Source of the DNA: Thereva unica
Taxonomy: Eukaryota; Arthropoda; Insecta; Diptera; Therevidae
NCBI GenBank assembly: GCA_949987705.1
Contig: OX465283.1
Span: 92,801,813-92,865,812, forward strand
DNA length: 64,000 nt
Direction of reading: 5' to 3'
Of the stretch, positions 33,206 to 43,968 are shown piece after piece. The translations under genes and the position numbers were made by a program. The notes under the pieces were generated by a model, which ran no database searches, was not told the origin of the DNA, and worked only from the letters and a program-made list of their open reading frames with translations. Each line of letters starts with the position of its first letter. Position 1 is the stretch's first letter.

Positions 33206-34001
33206 GGTGATAAAATTTGAAATTTTTTTTTTGAAAGTTTTGGAATGTTAATATTATAATGAATATTTTCCTAAAATATTAAATTAAATTTTTGATTTGA
33301 TTCAATCCTTTACATTATTTGCTTGAAAAATGGTATAAAGTAAAAATAAATAAAATATTCAGATTTTATTTGGAGTTACATTCGCAGTTGTAGAAAAATC
33401 GTAAGGAACTTCGTTCCTGACGGGGGTCCCATGACCGCACCTGATTTTTTTTTATTAGATTTTCTAAAGTTATTAGTCAACCTTCATTTAATAATAGCAA
33501 AATTATATTTTAAAATCATAAATTGAAGCAATTATTTAAAAAAATTAATTGTTACAAGCGACATACACACAAAAAACAATCAAGTTCCGACCCAAATTTG
33601 TCTTAAGCACCAACTTAATTGTAACAAGCGCCTCAGTGTTGGCGGTTGTAATCATTTAGAACAAATTTCTTTCCGCACGCTTTAAACTCCTTGTCTCTTA
33701 TAACAATTATCAATCACGTCGTGACTCGCATAATCCTGTACCTACCAATTTTTATTGAATTTTTTACTTTTGGGAAGTATTCTAGAAATCATTTTGTTGA
33801 ATTATTTCTTGGCGATAACATCGAATTCTTAAAAGTGAATAAGTAGTGATTTTTCTCACCTAAGAAGTTAACTTTTTGTTTAATTATATTTCAAAAGTGC
33901 TTTAAACAGTAATTGAAGTGTGAGTTGTTCAATTTTTTTTTTAAATTTTGGTTTGATTTATTTTGTAATATTTTGTGTAGATAATCGCCGGGAATAAAAA
34001 A

Positions 34002-34769
34002 ATGACTTTTCAAGATGGTAATCGCATGGAAGGCGAAAAATATAAATTTGAAGAAGAAATGCAAGCATCAGACTACACTACACAAAAACTTCTTAGTGAT
34101 AAAGGCGTATTAATTGAATCGGTTTGTATTAACCCTAATATCAAATTACCTAGTAAAGTAGTGGACGTATTAAATTTACTTGAAAATTTGAAGCAAATTT
34201 TGGTTGACCTTAATACACCATCGACAAGTCAGGAAAAATCACTAGATGTGGGCGAATTGGAAAATATAGATTCAACAACTTATATTGTTGAAAATCCTAG
34301 TATTGTAGAAGCACAGGAACAACCTGAATATAGGATTGGTTTTGAATGTATGCGAGCTCCAACAAATAAAGCGAAAATAGCTAAATCTAAGCCAAGGGCA
34401 GTTTTAGCTGTTCCGTGCAATGATAATTGCCATAAAAAATGCAGGCAACAATTTAGCGAAGCTGATAGAGTTGAAATCTTTAATTCATATTGGGGCATGG
34501 ATAACAACAGAAGAAAAACTTGGCTGCTTTCTTGCGTTCATCAAATTGATGTCCAAAGACGTAGGACGAATAGTATTCCAGTAAAAAATGTAACTAGAAA
34601 GTACATTATTCCATTTAATGGTAAAGAGATCCAAATATGCCTTCCGTTTTTATTGAAAACCCTGAACCCTGAAAAGAGGTTTTTCGAAATTAATCTTTTA
34701 TTCATGTTACATGTTCTGTCACTTAATAACTTTCCACCGCTTAAAATCAAACACTGCAACTTGCCCTAA
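34002..34769 (+). pseudogene. DUF7869-type transposon protein, N-terminal half
   Basis: 255 open codons from ATG 34002. An acidic N-terminus (residues 1-120) precedes a Cys-rich block with CNDNCHKKCRQQFSEADRVE, then FNSYWGMDNNRRKTWLLSCV and YIIPFNGKEIQICLPFLLKT. In arthropod multicopy proteins this block comes before the DUF7869 region. The frame ends at 34769, where sequence becomes non-coding. Role as transposase is inferred from the flanking TIRs; superfamily not assigned. Confidence 0.65.
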
Positions 34770-35370
34770 TTAAGTTAATATTAATTTACGGAGAGCAAAA
34801 ATCAACGTGCTACCTGTTACAAGAGTTTAAGATTTTCCCAACCCGATTTTTTCTTCTTCACTTCACTCATTTTAAAATGAGCGTGTAAGAACCCAGTTTT
34901 TCTTCGAAATATAATTAAAAAAACGTTAAATAAATTGGGATACGTGTTACTATACGCGACGGTTTTGAACGGAATCAGTTGGGAAACTGGATCTGACTGG
35001 CTTTCTCGAGTTATGCTTTACAATCAAACTGCGCCTACTATGTGACGCCTGGTTGGAATTTGGAAACTGAGGTTTCATGGGATAGGGGACAATACAAATA
35101 AAACCCAACCACCGGATGCCACGATGAATGGGGAAATCCCTGAGGACGTCCTTAGGGGTCACATTTATCTGTAGTCTATGGAAAAATCATTAATCATGAA
35201 AACTTTTGATGCTATTTTCAACAGCGGTTTTAAAGTACAATTTTTTTCGGCACTCAATACAATGATTGACTGGCGCTCTTCATGAAGATTGCATATAAGC
35301 CCTGAGTCTATCAGCGATTGCGAGCGCCTATGACTGGCTGGCGCCCCCCCGCATTGCGGGGCTTGCGCGG
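34770..35370 (+). other. Degenerate spacer between transposase halves
   Basis: No open frame matching the protein family. Contains a GC-rich stretch (about 35340-35375) and no recognised RNA gene. Either an unrecognised insertion or decayed coding sequence. Confidence 0.4.
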
Positions 35371-36199
35371 GTGTTATTTACGCCACTGTCAAGGAAGTAT
35401 TCTTCTTATAATTTAATGGTCTACGAAAGTGCAACTCAAGATGGATTTGCATTCCTGTGGGGCGAAATTGACGGCAAAAGGGGAGCAAATGAAATTTGCT
35501 CCATTATGAACAAATATCTTAAAATGGTCGATGCTAGAGAGATCATTACAGAATTAAGTCTTTATTGCGATAGCTGCGCAGGGCAAAATAAGAATATACA
35601 AATGATAAAATTTAAATTTAAAAAAAAATTAAACTTACATTTTTGCTTCCGGGTCATTCATATATGCCGGCAGATTCAGTGCACGCAATAATAGAACGAT
35701 TTGTAAAAAAGCGAATAATATGGGCTCCTTCAGAATGGCCAACTATAATAAGGAATGCCCGTATCAACCCCAGGCCTTACCACGTTATACCATTATCGTA
35801 TAAGTCGTTCAGAAACTGGAAGGATGCTTCGAGTAAATATTTTCTTAAAAATAAAATTAAAACTACAAATGGAAACATTTTTAGTATTAGCAAAGCAAGA
35901 GTTTTTGTTTTCAAATATCACTCCCCCATGATTAATGTTTTTAATAGTTATACACAAAATGAAGAATTATCTATTGATGTTGCTGGAGCTAGAATTCGCT
36001 CAAAAGCATTAAAGAAGGTTACCATTAAAAAATTATACACAGAACCATTAGCGATATCAAAGGAGAAAAAAAGGACCTGTTGAATTTATTCAAAAAAGGA
36101 ATAATTCCTGCAGAATATTTGATGACCTCCAATGAAAACATCCGGGATGAGTTACCACAGACTGATGAAGAAGATGTTTCTAATTATGAAGAAGATTAA
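35371..36199 (+). pseudogene. DUF7869-type transposon protein, C-terminal half
   Basis: 35371-35691 carries LMVYESATQDGFAFLWGEID, GANEICSIMNKYL and LYCDSCAGQNKNIQMIKF, the conserved core of DUF7869 proteins (Asp followed by GQNKN). After a frameshift near 35640 the second frame (to 36083) gives LPGHSYMPADSVHAIIERFV, the conserved GHS/T-Y-M-x2-D box, and a C-terminal domain rich in Lys. Acidic residues in these boxes could be catalytic (inference). Codons continue in another frame to about 36199. Inactive copy. Confidence 0.7.
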
Positions 36200-36587
36200 C
36201 CTTTAACACTTTTATATTAAAACTTTTATAATAAAAATCATATAAACGAACATACTTAATTTTGTAATTCAGTTTCAATAAAGAAGTATTTTTATTTTGT
36301 TATATGCGCCTTTGTGTTTATATACGCACAGTCAGTGTTACACACGCCAAAAAAAATGTTATAAGTGCTATTTCTGTGTATTTTAATTGGTACAAGCGAC
36401 ACTTAACTTTTTATATTTACTTATTAAACAAAAAAGAAACACATACACATCTTTAGCAAGGAGTCATTAACTATAACAACATAATTTTTTTGCAGTGAAT
36501 GTAATAATTAAATAGATAAACGTTTTTTCCTTCTCCTGTAAAATTGCTAAAATGGCGCTTCTAACAATTTAACTTTCCAGTATCGAT

Positions 36588-37230
36588 ATGGAAAAGAAAA
36601 AAAAAATTCAAAACACTTAAAAAATAAACTTCAAATAATAGATTGAATTACGATAATTAAAAATAAGATTATTAAAGTAAAAAAAACTTTCTTTAGAATT
36701 TAGTTATGGATAGGGATTCGATAATGCAAATTAATCAAATATATTAAAATATTTCTTAAGTTCAGAAATAATATATAAAAAAATATAATTTTAGAGAAAA
36801 AATTATCTGTTATTCGGTATTGTTTTCCACTCCAGCTCCACTATTGTTGTCTACTGTTGAACTTGAAAATTTTGCTATACGGTATTCTGTACGCTATGTG
36901 ATGACGTATCCAATAATGACGAACGCTATATATGTAGAAAAAAAAACTTCTGTTTGGTTAACACCTTGCTTTGGTTTTTTAATTATATTTCACTTGAAAT
37001 TTCAATAAATGGAAAAAAAATTTTTGGTATACGGGATTCTGTACTCTTTGTGAAGACGTATCCAACAATGACGAACGATATAATATAAAAAAATATTTTT
37101 GTTAACACCTTGTTTTGGTTTTTTTAAATTATATTTCACTTCAAATTATCAATAAATGGCTTCTCGCCTGGGGTTTTCTTTGTTTAACACCCTTATTATG
37201 TGGTTTTAAACACTTTTTTCCGCGTGTTCT
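36588..37230. repeat. AT-rich leader-like region with ~146-bp duplication
   Basis: 36876-37005 is repeated with divergence at 37022-37155 (ACGGTATTCTGTACGCTATG and ACGGGATTCTGTACTCTTTG, then GACGTATCCAA-AATGACGAACG in both). No gene. Lies between the DUF7869 transposon and a minus-strand PBS, so probably leader of the CsRn1 element. Confidence 0.5.
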
Positions 37231-37246
37231 GCGGTCGGGATCACCA
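37231..37246 (-). other. Candidate CsRn1 primer binding site
   Basis: On the minus strand TGGTGATCCCGACCGC, one mismatch over 12 bases from the tRNA-Trp-type PBS (TGGTGACCCCGA) used by CsRn1-clade elements. The LTR should lie just above it (about 37247-37375), but its ends could not be fixed. Confidence 0.5.
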
Positions 37247-37374
37247 ATAACGGATTCTTTTTACTGCACTTTTCGTTTATATAAAAGAATCACTTTTGTT
37301 TATATTTAAAATTAATAGTTTTATTATTATTCTAATATTACACGGTTGTTATTAATTTTTTTATATAAACAAAA

Positions 37375-39286
37375 GATCGTTTTGATCGTGTCGGAAGTTG
37401 TTGTGTGACATTGCGTAAAGTTTGGTAATTAAACTTTACGCGGTCACTACAAGACGAAGCATGTTTCTTCTTACACTTAACACAGCTTACATTAATCCTT
37501 TTACAAAACTTTGAAGTGTGCCCCTTTTTCGTGCAGCGAAAACATCGGCTATCCTTCTTCAAAAGGTCTTTTCGTTGCTCTACTGTACGTCCATCATTAC
37601 ATTCACTGGAACGTGCTTATCGGACTCACAGAAAAAACAATTCATCTTCGAAAAGGTCGTAGCAAATAATCCAGCAGCTGTCTTCATTAATTTTGGGCTA
37701 CTCGAATTTATTGAAGTTCTTGACCCTTCACTTGCCTTTTCTATAGAGTCAACTTCACGTTTCAAATAGCGTAGAAGAGCCTGTCTGTCCATCACCAAGC
37801 GATAAAGTGGTACTGCTTTCCGAAACGTCATCCTTCGAACGTATAGCGCTTTTCGATTTCTCGTTTCCTTCGTCACGTGCAGAATCATCATAGACTCTGT
37901 GAAAATCCACGCGCAGTTCTCCAGCAGCGCGTTTATGTGCAGGACCGAACCGGTCTATTGGACCGATCCGGTCTTGAGTTTATGTGCGCATTCGAATATA
38001 ACCTCACCCTTAGCTGTGACAACGAAGTCAAAATGAAACATTTTAGCAATCTTCTAAAAACATGATTTATTTGAACAATGTGTGAAGTAATTTTGCGAGC
38101 TAACATTTCTCTAAACCAATTTTATTAAAAATGTCGTTGCTTCGCATTTTCCCCATCCATTAGCCCCGTTATATTAAGCTTAGTGCACACGTCTGGAAGT
38201 GTTTTTATTACCTCTTCCTATGCCCAATGTTCACCTATTTCAATAATAATATTAAATTTCACTTATTTCCACCCTTTTTTTTATTTATTGGAATAAATAA
38301 GGTTAAGTTTTGGTGCAAAACAGTTTATGTGTCGGTACCGAAACGGTTCGGTCCACTATGGTCCTCCCGAAAATCAAGACCCAAAGGACCGAAAATGGTT
38401 CGGTCCCGTCCTGGTTTATGCGGGGATTTTTGGGACCTTTTTTGGTACTTGGGACCGGTTCGATCCTGCACATAAACGCGCTGCAGGAAGACACTTCAAA
38501 ATCAATGTTTTCAAAATAACAGCATAGTGATTTGATGGTACTCCCAAAGCAGCTAAGGAACGAACGCAAGTGACTACAGAATTGTACAAAGGTCTTAATC
38601 CCGCTGTCTCGATTTTCGATAAAACAGGCCTCATAGACAGTAATCTTTATATGTGTTGATCTATCAACTTTTCAGGATTTCCAAACAAAGGTATAGCACT
38701 CTCGTAGCAATTTTCGGTAGGAGTAAATCCTGCTAACACTTCAGCAGCCTTCCTTTTAAGCAGTGATTGCAGGTAATTAAATTTATCAATTGAACTCAGC
38801 CCAGGATTCTCATGGACGGCAGTTTTAAACTGCTCCCAAAACTGAATCCACTCACTGAAATTACCAGCAAACGTCCTAAGATTTAATTTAGGAAGCTTTA
38901 CACTCTCGCTTTTCTTGAGATGTAAAATTAGTGCCATCTCGATGAATATTCGAATCTTGTAACAGCTTTATTCTGGTCAATCTTTGATTTAGTCGTGCTA
39001 TTGCGATGACTACGGTATCATCATATTCTGCACACTTTTCAATTTCCTTTTCCGTTTCATCTGGTTTTATAACCGCCAGAACCTCTGAGTTGGCAACCTT
39101 AAGAGAAGCATGCACCGCTTTTATGCGTTCTAGCAGAATTACTAACTCCTCTTCGATGAAATTCACACTTCCAACATCATTGTCTTTCGGTTTCGATTCG
39201 TCAGACCCTAAAAATGCGTTAATGGACTTTGATAGCTTCGTTATTTGTCCTCGCAAAACCGATACGGAGCGCTTCGATAAGTCCAT
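37375..39286 (-). pseudogene. gag: BEL-1 gag
   Basis: Minus-strand BEL/Pao gag. ATG 39286 starts MDLSKRSVSVLRGQITKLSK. The next pieces are KLPKLNLRTFAGNFSEWIQF (the DUF1759-type capsid region, 38937-38650), then ALGVPSNHYAVILKTLILKC (to 38487). A 559-bp TIR insertion follows. Beyond it, 37921-37580 contains LKTAAGLF-type linker and a CFFC knuckle, and 37562-37375 contains two more knuckles (CFRCTKKGHTSKFC and CVKCKKKHASSC). Frameshifts occur near 38935 and within the knuckle region. Pol sequence from protease to RNase H is missing. Confidence 0.85.
37925..38483. mobile_element. 559-bp TIR element in BEL-1 gag
   Basis: Terminal inverted repeats CAGCGCGTTTATGTGCAGGA with continuing CGAACCGG (one mismatch in about 28 bp). 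3-bp target duplication CAG (37922-37924, 38484-38486). Removing it with one CAG restores the gag frame (CLP followed by GELRVDF). Internal sequence is rich in GGTTCGGTCC-like motifs and has no transposase. Superfamily not assigned. Confidence 0.85.
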
Positions 39287-39355
39287 GATAAAATAAAAAA
39301 ACGCGTGTTATGTTAAACGGTTTCGATCGACTTTTATCCCTCGATAATTGGTCTT

Positions 39356-39373
39356 TCCCGGGTTTCGGCACCA
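39356..39373 (-). other. BEL-1 primer binding site
   Basis: On the minus strand TGGTGCCGAAACCCGGGA, one base after the LTR end, as in other BEL/Pao elements. Confidence 0.85.
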
Positions 39374-39374
39374 A

Positions 39375-39560
39375 TGTGGAAAATAGGTAAAAGAAAGAAA
39401 AAGACTCGATTACATTTTTAAGTTTAGTTTATAATTAAAATCCCGTTGAACAGAAAAACGTGTTTCCTCTACGAAAGTTATAAGAAAACTTAACAAAAGA
39501 AAAAGTGACAATTTACAATAATTAAAATGAACGACTACTAGCTAACTACAATTTTCTACA
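39375..39560 (-). repeat. BEL-1 5' LTR
   Basis: 186 bp, TG...CA, about 95% identical to the LTRs at 3840-4032 and 9718-9910. The outer flank is ATATG (39561-39565), the same 5 bp that precede the LTR at 3840. Confidence 0.88.
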
Positions 39561-39565
39561 ATATG

Positions 39566-40124
39566 GTAAGTTAACTGCGGTTTCAAATGAAATTCAGAGC
39601 GATTATCCCGGATCTTCGGAACCATTCTGTGGAATCTCTTGGTCCCAGGTCTTAGACAAGCTTAAGATCTTATAAGACCCTTTGCCATAAGCAAGGGCGG
39701 ATCTAGAAAAGTTTTTTAGGGGGGGCGATCTGAGTAATAAAAAATTTTAAGGATATTTATTATTTGTAGTGTTTATATGTTAATGAACTTGTGAATATTT
39801 ATTTAAAAATATACTGTTTGAATGCTTCTACTTCGGGATATGTCTAAGAAATAAAATGAAATCTGAGTGAAATGAAAAAGAGGTTGAGGCTGTAAATGCT
39901 AAAATTTTTATTTTAGGGGGGGGGGCGATCGCCCCCATCGCCCCCCCTGTGGATCCGCCCCTGGCCATAAGGGGCACTATCACTTTAAACAGAGCGGACC
40001 AGCGGCTGCTGGTCGGTTATCTCACTGGCCACGTAGGACTGCGGTACAACCTCCACAACCTAGGACTGTCTCAAGAGACAGAATGCCGACTCTGCTTGGA
40101 AGGCGATGAGACTTCCACACATAT
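39566..40124 (+). pseudogene. LINE 3' fragment (RNase H / zinc motif region)
   Basis: Continues the target of BEL-1. After removal of the hAT MITE at 39692-39963 it reads GHVGLRYNLHNLGLSQETEC-RLC...H, the post-RNase H CCHC-like tail of R1/I/LOA-type LINEs. Broken by stops. Ends at about 40124, where another LINE begins. Confidence 0.6.
39692..39963. mobile_element. hAT-type MITE, 272 bp
   Basis: Flanked by perfect 8-bp TSD GCCATAAG (39684-39691, 39964-39971). Imperfect TIRs CAAGGGCGGATC and (complement) CAGGGGCGGATC, with G-rich subterminal sequence. No coding capacity. Confidence 0.9.
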
Positions 40125-40129
40125 TGATT

Positions 40130-40680
40130 TTATTATCTCGAAAGCTTTTAGGATGCTCAGCTTTGTTATGAAGCACTCCAAGAAGTTTTACGATCCTTAC
40201 ACTATTAAGAGCTTGTACGTGTCATTAGTAAGATCTCACCTCGAATATGCCTCAGTTATTTGGGCGCCGCAGTATGAAGTTCACATCAAGAGGATTGAGT
40301 CGGTGCAAAAATCCTTTACTAGATATGCGCTCCGTAAATTGAGATGGGAGTGCAATTTACCCAGATACGACGTCAGATGCAAATTGCTGGGCTTGAAATT
40401 TTTGTCGCACAGGAGAAACATCGCAGCGGTAATGTTAGCTCGGGATGTATTGATGAGCCACATCAACTCTCCGGATTTGCTTTCTTTTTATTTTTATACG
40501 CCCCTGAAAGAAGTATTCGCACTAGGGATATTTTAAAAATGCCTTCACATCGTACAGTTTATGGTTCACACGAGCCTATTTCTGTTTCAACAAAGCTATT
40601 TAATATTGCTTGTTCTCATGTAGATTTCACTATACCTCGTGATTCCTTTCGGAAATTAATTCTAGAACTTAATTATTAGT
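40130..40680 (+). pseudogene. Jockey-like LINE, RT thumb / C-terminus
   Basis: Reads FIISKAFRMLSFVMKHSKKF, LYVSLVRSHLEYASVIWAPQ, IESVQKSFTRYALRKLRW and LLGLKFLSHRRNIAAV, the conserved C-terminal region after RT in Jockey-type LINEs. After a frameshift near 40500 it continues as YAPERSIRTRDIL...FRKLILELNY to the stop at 40680. 5'-truncated and fused to the previous LINE fragment. About 250 bp of 3' UTR-like DNA follows. Confidence 0.75.
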
Positions 40681-41330
40681 AGTAAAAGTTTGATTCAATT
40701 TATTAAATTCGATTTGTTTTTCTTGTATTTTTACTTTTCCATATTTTTGTTTTTACGTTTAATGTTGTAGATCTGAAGAATGTAGCTTCTGTAGATTGAA
40801 ATTGCAGGTTCACTTTATTATGATTAGTAATTATTGTATGTATGTACAATCATATTGTAATTTGCAGTATTAAGTAATCTGGTCTGCTTTAGAAGAAGAA
40901 CGTTTATTAGAGAGTTTTTTAGCCCTGCTCAAGTCCGGTCTTCATCAATTAAAGACGTTCTTGCCTTCAGCCGGAAGGCTGACAGTCTGTTCCGCTAGTG
41001 GGGTACGTAGACAATAGGGCTAACTTGGCCGCACCATATGGGTTGTAAAATTAAATAATTAAATATTTTTATTCCGTATAATTTTAAAGAAAGAAACACG
41101 ATTGTCTCTACTCTTATTTATTATTTCTTATTGATTGCAAAAACAAATACAATAAAATTCAAAGTCAAATTGAAAATGTTCCTATGTTTATAATTTTTTA
41201 AATTTAAGGCTAAGTAACTTTGTGTCTCAGTAATCACCCTGCGACATATTCCGCCCCTAGTGCTGGACCATAACTCCCTCAGCACGGTCATTAATGTCGC
41301 CTCGTTGAAGTCCCAGCCTACATAGCTTAC
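40681..41330. other. Non-coding junction region
   Basis: LINE 3' UTR-like sequence to about 40940. From about 41040 comes AT-rich sequence that should be the 3' UTR/LTR of BEL-2, whose pol stop is at 41331. LTR ends could not be proven because no second copy lies in the window. Confidence 0.4.
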
Positions 41331-42351
41331 TTACTGGTCTGCGGTATGTGTTCTTTGCGGTCTGTAGACCCACGACTCGAATATTCCGTCTTCTCCTGGA
41401 TGTACCTTCAGGATGATACCTAGCGGCCACTCGCCTCTTGGAATGTTGTCTTTCATGATTACTATTTCGCCTTCTTTGAGATTTTCAATATTGCGACTCC
41501 ACTTTGACCGATTTATTAATGTTGGTATATATTCTTTCAGGAACCTCTTCCAAAACGCTTCTATCAATAACTGAGAAACTCTCCACATACGTTTCTCCTT
41601 TGAATCATATTTGTCGAATTTTCCTGGAGTGTGTATAGTTACCTTCTGTTGAATGAGGATGTCGTTTGGGCAGATTCCAGTCTGGGTCATCCGATTCCAA
41701 AATATATGGCCGGCTATTTACTAGATGTTCAGCTTCACAAAAAATAGTGTGTAAAGTCTCATCGTTGGGATTTGCGTCCACTGATAGCACGGATTCTATT
41801 GCTCTTTTGAAGCACCCAACAAGCCGCTCCCATCTGCCGCCGAAATTTGGAGCATTTGCCGGAATAAACTTCCATTGTATGCCCTTCACCGCTAACGAAG
41901 CTTTCATCGTTTGTTCGTCAAGTTCCTCGAGTGCTTCTAACAGTTCCCTCGCGGAGCCTCGGAAGTTCGTTCCGTTGTCAGACCAAATTACCCTAATTTC
42001 ACCTTGTCGTGACATCATTCTTCTAATCGCCATTATACATGAATCGGTGGTGCTTAGTGAGTGCGCTATTTCTACCTGTATAGCTCTTGTCGTCAAGCAT
42101 GTAAATATAACTCCATACCGCTTCCGAAACCCTTTTGTGTACCGGGTGTTTTTACCTCTCCCATCTCGTGTGTAAAACGGACCAAAGTAGTCTACTCCTA
42201 CGGCGGTAAATGGCTTTTCTCTTGTACAAAACCTTTCTTTTGGTAGAAATCTCATTTTCGGTTGAAGCGGTTTCGATTTTCTACGTCTACACCATAAACA
42301 ATCTTTTATTACCTTTTTAATGATAGAGGTCATCAGATTTTTGGCATCCAA
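41331..42351 (-). pseudogene. pol: BEL-2 integrase and C-terminal domain
   Basis: 42351-41690: integrase zinc tail (CLWCRRRKSKP), then core VGVDYFGPFY (first Asp), LTTRAIQVEIAHSL, RVIWSDNGTNFRG (second Asp) and NFGGRWERLVGCFK (Glu), all catalytic residues present. 41690-41331, in another frame, holds the BEL C-terminal domain (FWKRFLKEYIPTLINRSKW, GEIVIMKDNIPRGEWPLGII, HPGEDGI). A frameshift near 41650-41690 joins them. Distinct in sequence from BEL-1 and BEL-3. Confidence 0.88.
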
Positions 42352-42488
42352 TACTGACTCTTGAATTTGTGCACCACAACTTGTATTCCAATATGATGTG
42401 CTTCGACGAGCAAATTGTCTATGAGAAATGTTGTAAATTTGTAATTTCCGTCAAGCAAAATTGGATTTCTGGTCGAGGCTGAAAGGTC

Positions 42489-43956
42489 TTAGGCTCTTTC
42501 TATTCTACCAGCCAATCGCATAACATTGTTGTCATCTATGTAAATACTATATTTGGTTAGACCTAAGTTCAGTGATGTCTTACCTGACTGTATATAATTT
42601 ATATCATCTGGAAAGCACTCCGTTTGTACAATTTTGTACCATTTCGTTAATGCCCATTGGAGTTCGTTTACGTCCAGATTCCCACTTTTCTTTGGTAATG
42701 CCGTCCGGTTGGTTAATAAGTTATTGATAAGTCGTTTAATCCAACCAGTAGATCGAACAACTTTTTTAAAGGTTGAAGCTCTCTTTATGATGCTATTAAG
42801 AGGTTGATCGAACTCTTTTGTTAGCCTTACACATTCTGTATCATTTTGAATGTTCTTCTGCCAATCAGCCTTCACCCAATTAGCTTGATTTTCTAGGAGG
42901 AACATCGGTCCACTAAACCATCGATCAATTTTGTGGCTTGGAATATTTTCACGTGTAATGATATCTGCGATATTGTCTGATGTAGATGCCCAATGCAATT
43001 CCGATCTCTCTGTCTTTTCGCGTATTTAGCTTATACTGTTTGCGACAAATGCTTGCATTCGTTTATCACTGTTTATCCATGTGAGGATTGCTATCGAGTC
43101 TGTCCAGAAAAATCGTTCATCTATTTTTATCTGCAACTCTTTTGGGATTGTTTCAGCTAAGCGGCATCCCATAACTGCTGCAAGTGTTTCCAGTTTCGGT
43201 ATGGTGACATGTTCAAGAGGAGCCACCCTTGCTTTCGATGCAACAAGTTGGATATCATATTTTTCTTCGTAGCCTTGGCGATAACAAAACCGCAAATACG
43301 CTGCTGACGAATATGCTTTACACATGCAACTCTATTTTTTGCGTTTGCTTAAGATATGGCGTGTAACATCTTGGAATTTGAAAACTTTCGATAGTCTTTA
43401 AGTTTTTGAGCCACTGCTTACACTTATTTACCAAATCCCCCTTGATAACATCATCCCAGAGTATACCGTTTTCCCAGACATCTCTCATAAGTATTCGTCC
43501 TTTAATTGTTACAGGTGTCACCAGTAATAGCGGGTCATAGACAGAGTTTACTGCTCCTAGAATCTTTCGCTTCGTTGGTAGAGTTTTTCCATTGAGTAGT
43601 ACATCATTTACTCGATGCATCGTGTTCGTGGAATATCTAAAAACGACGTTCTTAGCGTCCCATAGAATTCCCAGCACCTATTGCTGAGCTTCTGGCTTGT
43701 CACCGAACATCATACATGTTTTTTCCGAACGTAAATTCACAGGAATTTTGCTGTAGGACTTCTTGGTTATTACAGATGAACTGCCGTATTTCGAAACCAC
43801 CATGTGCATGAATTTTGATCACTGACCGCATTAATTTCACGGCCTCTTCAACCGTTGGGCTAGAATATAAATAATCATCAACATAGTGGTTCTCTTTGAT
43901 TGCCTTAACCGCCTGGGGAAATTCTTTTTTGAACATTTCTGAATTATGGTTTTTTA
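42489..43956 (-). pseudogene. pol: BEL-2 RT palm, RNase H and linker
   Basis: 43936-43700: EFPQAVKAIKENHYVDDYLY with intact YVDD catalytic box. 43677-43318: LGILWDAKNVVFRYS, LGAVNSVYDPLLLVTPVTIK. 43325-43026: RNase H (VTIPKLETLAAVMGCRLAET, FFWTDSIAILTWINSD). 42998-42489: HWASTSDNIADIITR and a linker ending at LAGRIERA. Four frames, so several frameshifts. RT N-terminus continues at 46062. Confidence 0.85.
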
Positions 43957-43968
43957 GTTTTTTTTTTT

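Larger units (their letters stand above)
27348..33450 (+). mobile_element. Helentron-like element with amplified 5' part
   Basis: GGAACGAAGTTCCTT at the left end (27354-27368, repeated at 29389 and 31424) is the exact inverted copy of AAGGAACTTCGTTCC at 33406-33420, as expected for Helentron subterminal inverted repeats. A PIF1 helicase C-terminus fused to an endonuclease lies at 32203-33205. The 5' region is repeated as 2,035-bp units (27348-29382, 29383-31417, partial 31418-32206). Ends are approximate; the right end is near CACCTGA|TTTT at about 33450. No Rep domain and most of the helicase missing, so this is a defective copy. Confidence 0.7.
27300..36587. mobile_element. DNA transposon with 35-bp TIRs and DUF7869-type gene (contains Helentron)
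   Basis: 27300-27334 and 36553-36587 are inverted repeats of 35 bp with one mismatch (ATCGATACTGGAAAGTTAAA... and its complement). TATCGATA at both edges is palindromic, so an 8-bp TSD and a longer TIR cannot be told apart. Subterminal copies of a TTACAAGCG(C/A)C motif occur at 27322, 33547, 33619 and 36393, with decayed ones near 36331 and 36356. Coding sequence lies at 34002-36199. A Helentron-like element occupies most of the left half, so the transposon itself is about 3.2 kb. Confidence 0.75.

Noticed and set aside
34860..35370. A structured RNA gene in the gap of the DUF7869 gene
   Set aside because: GC-rich segments are present, but no fold or family signature could be identified by eye.
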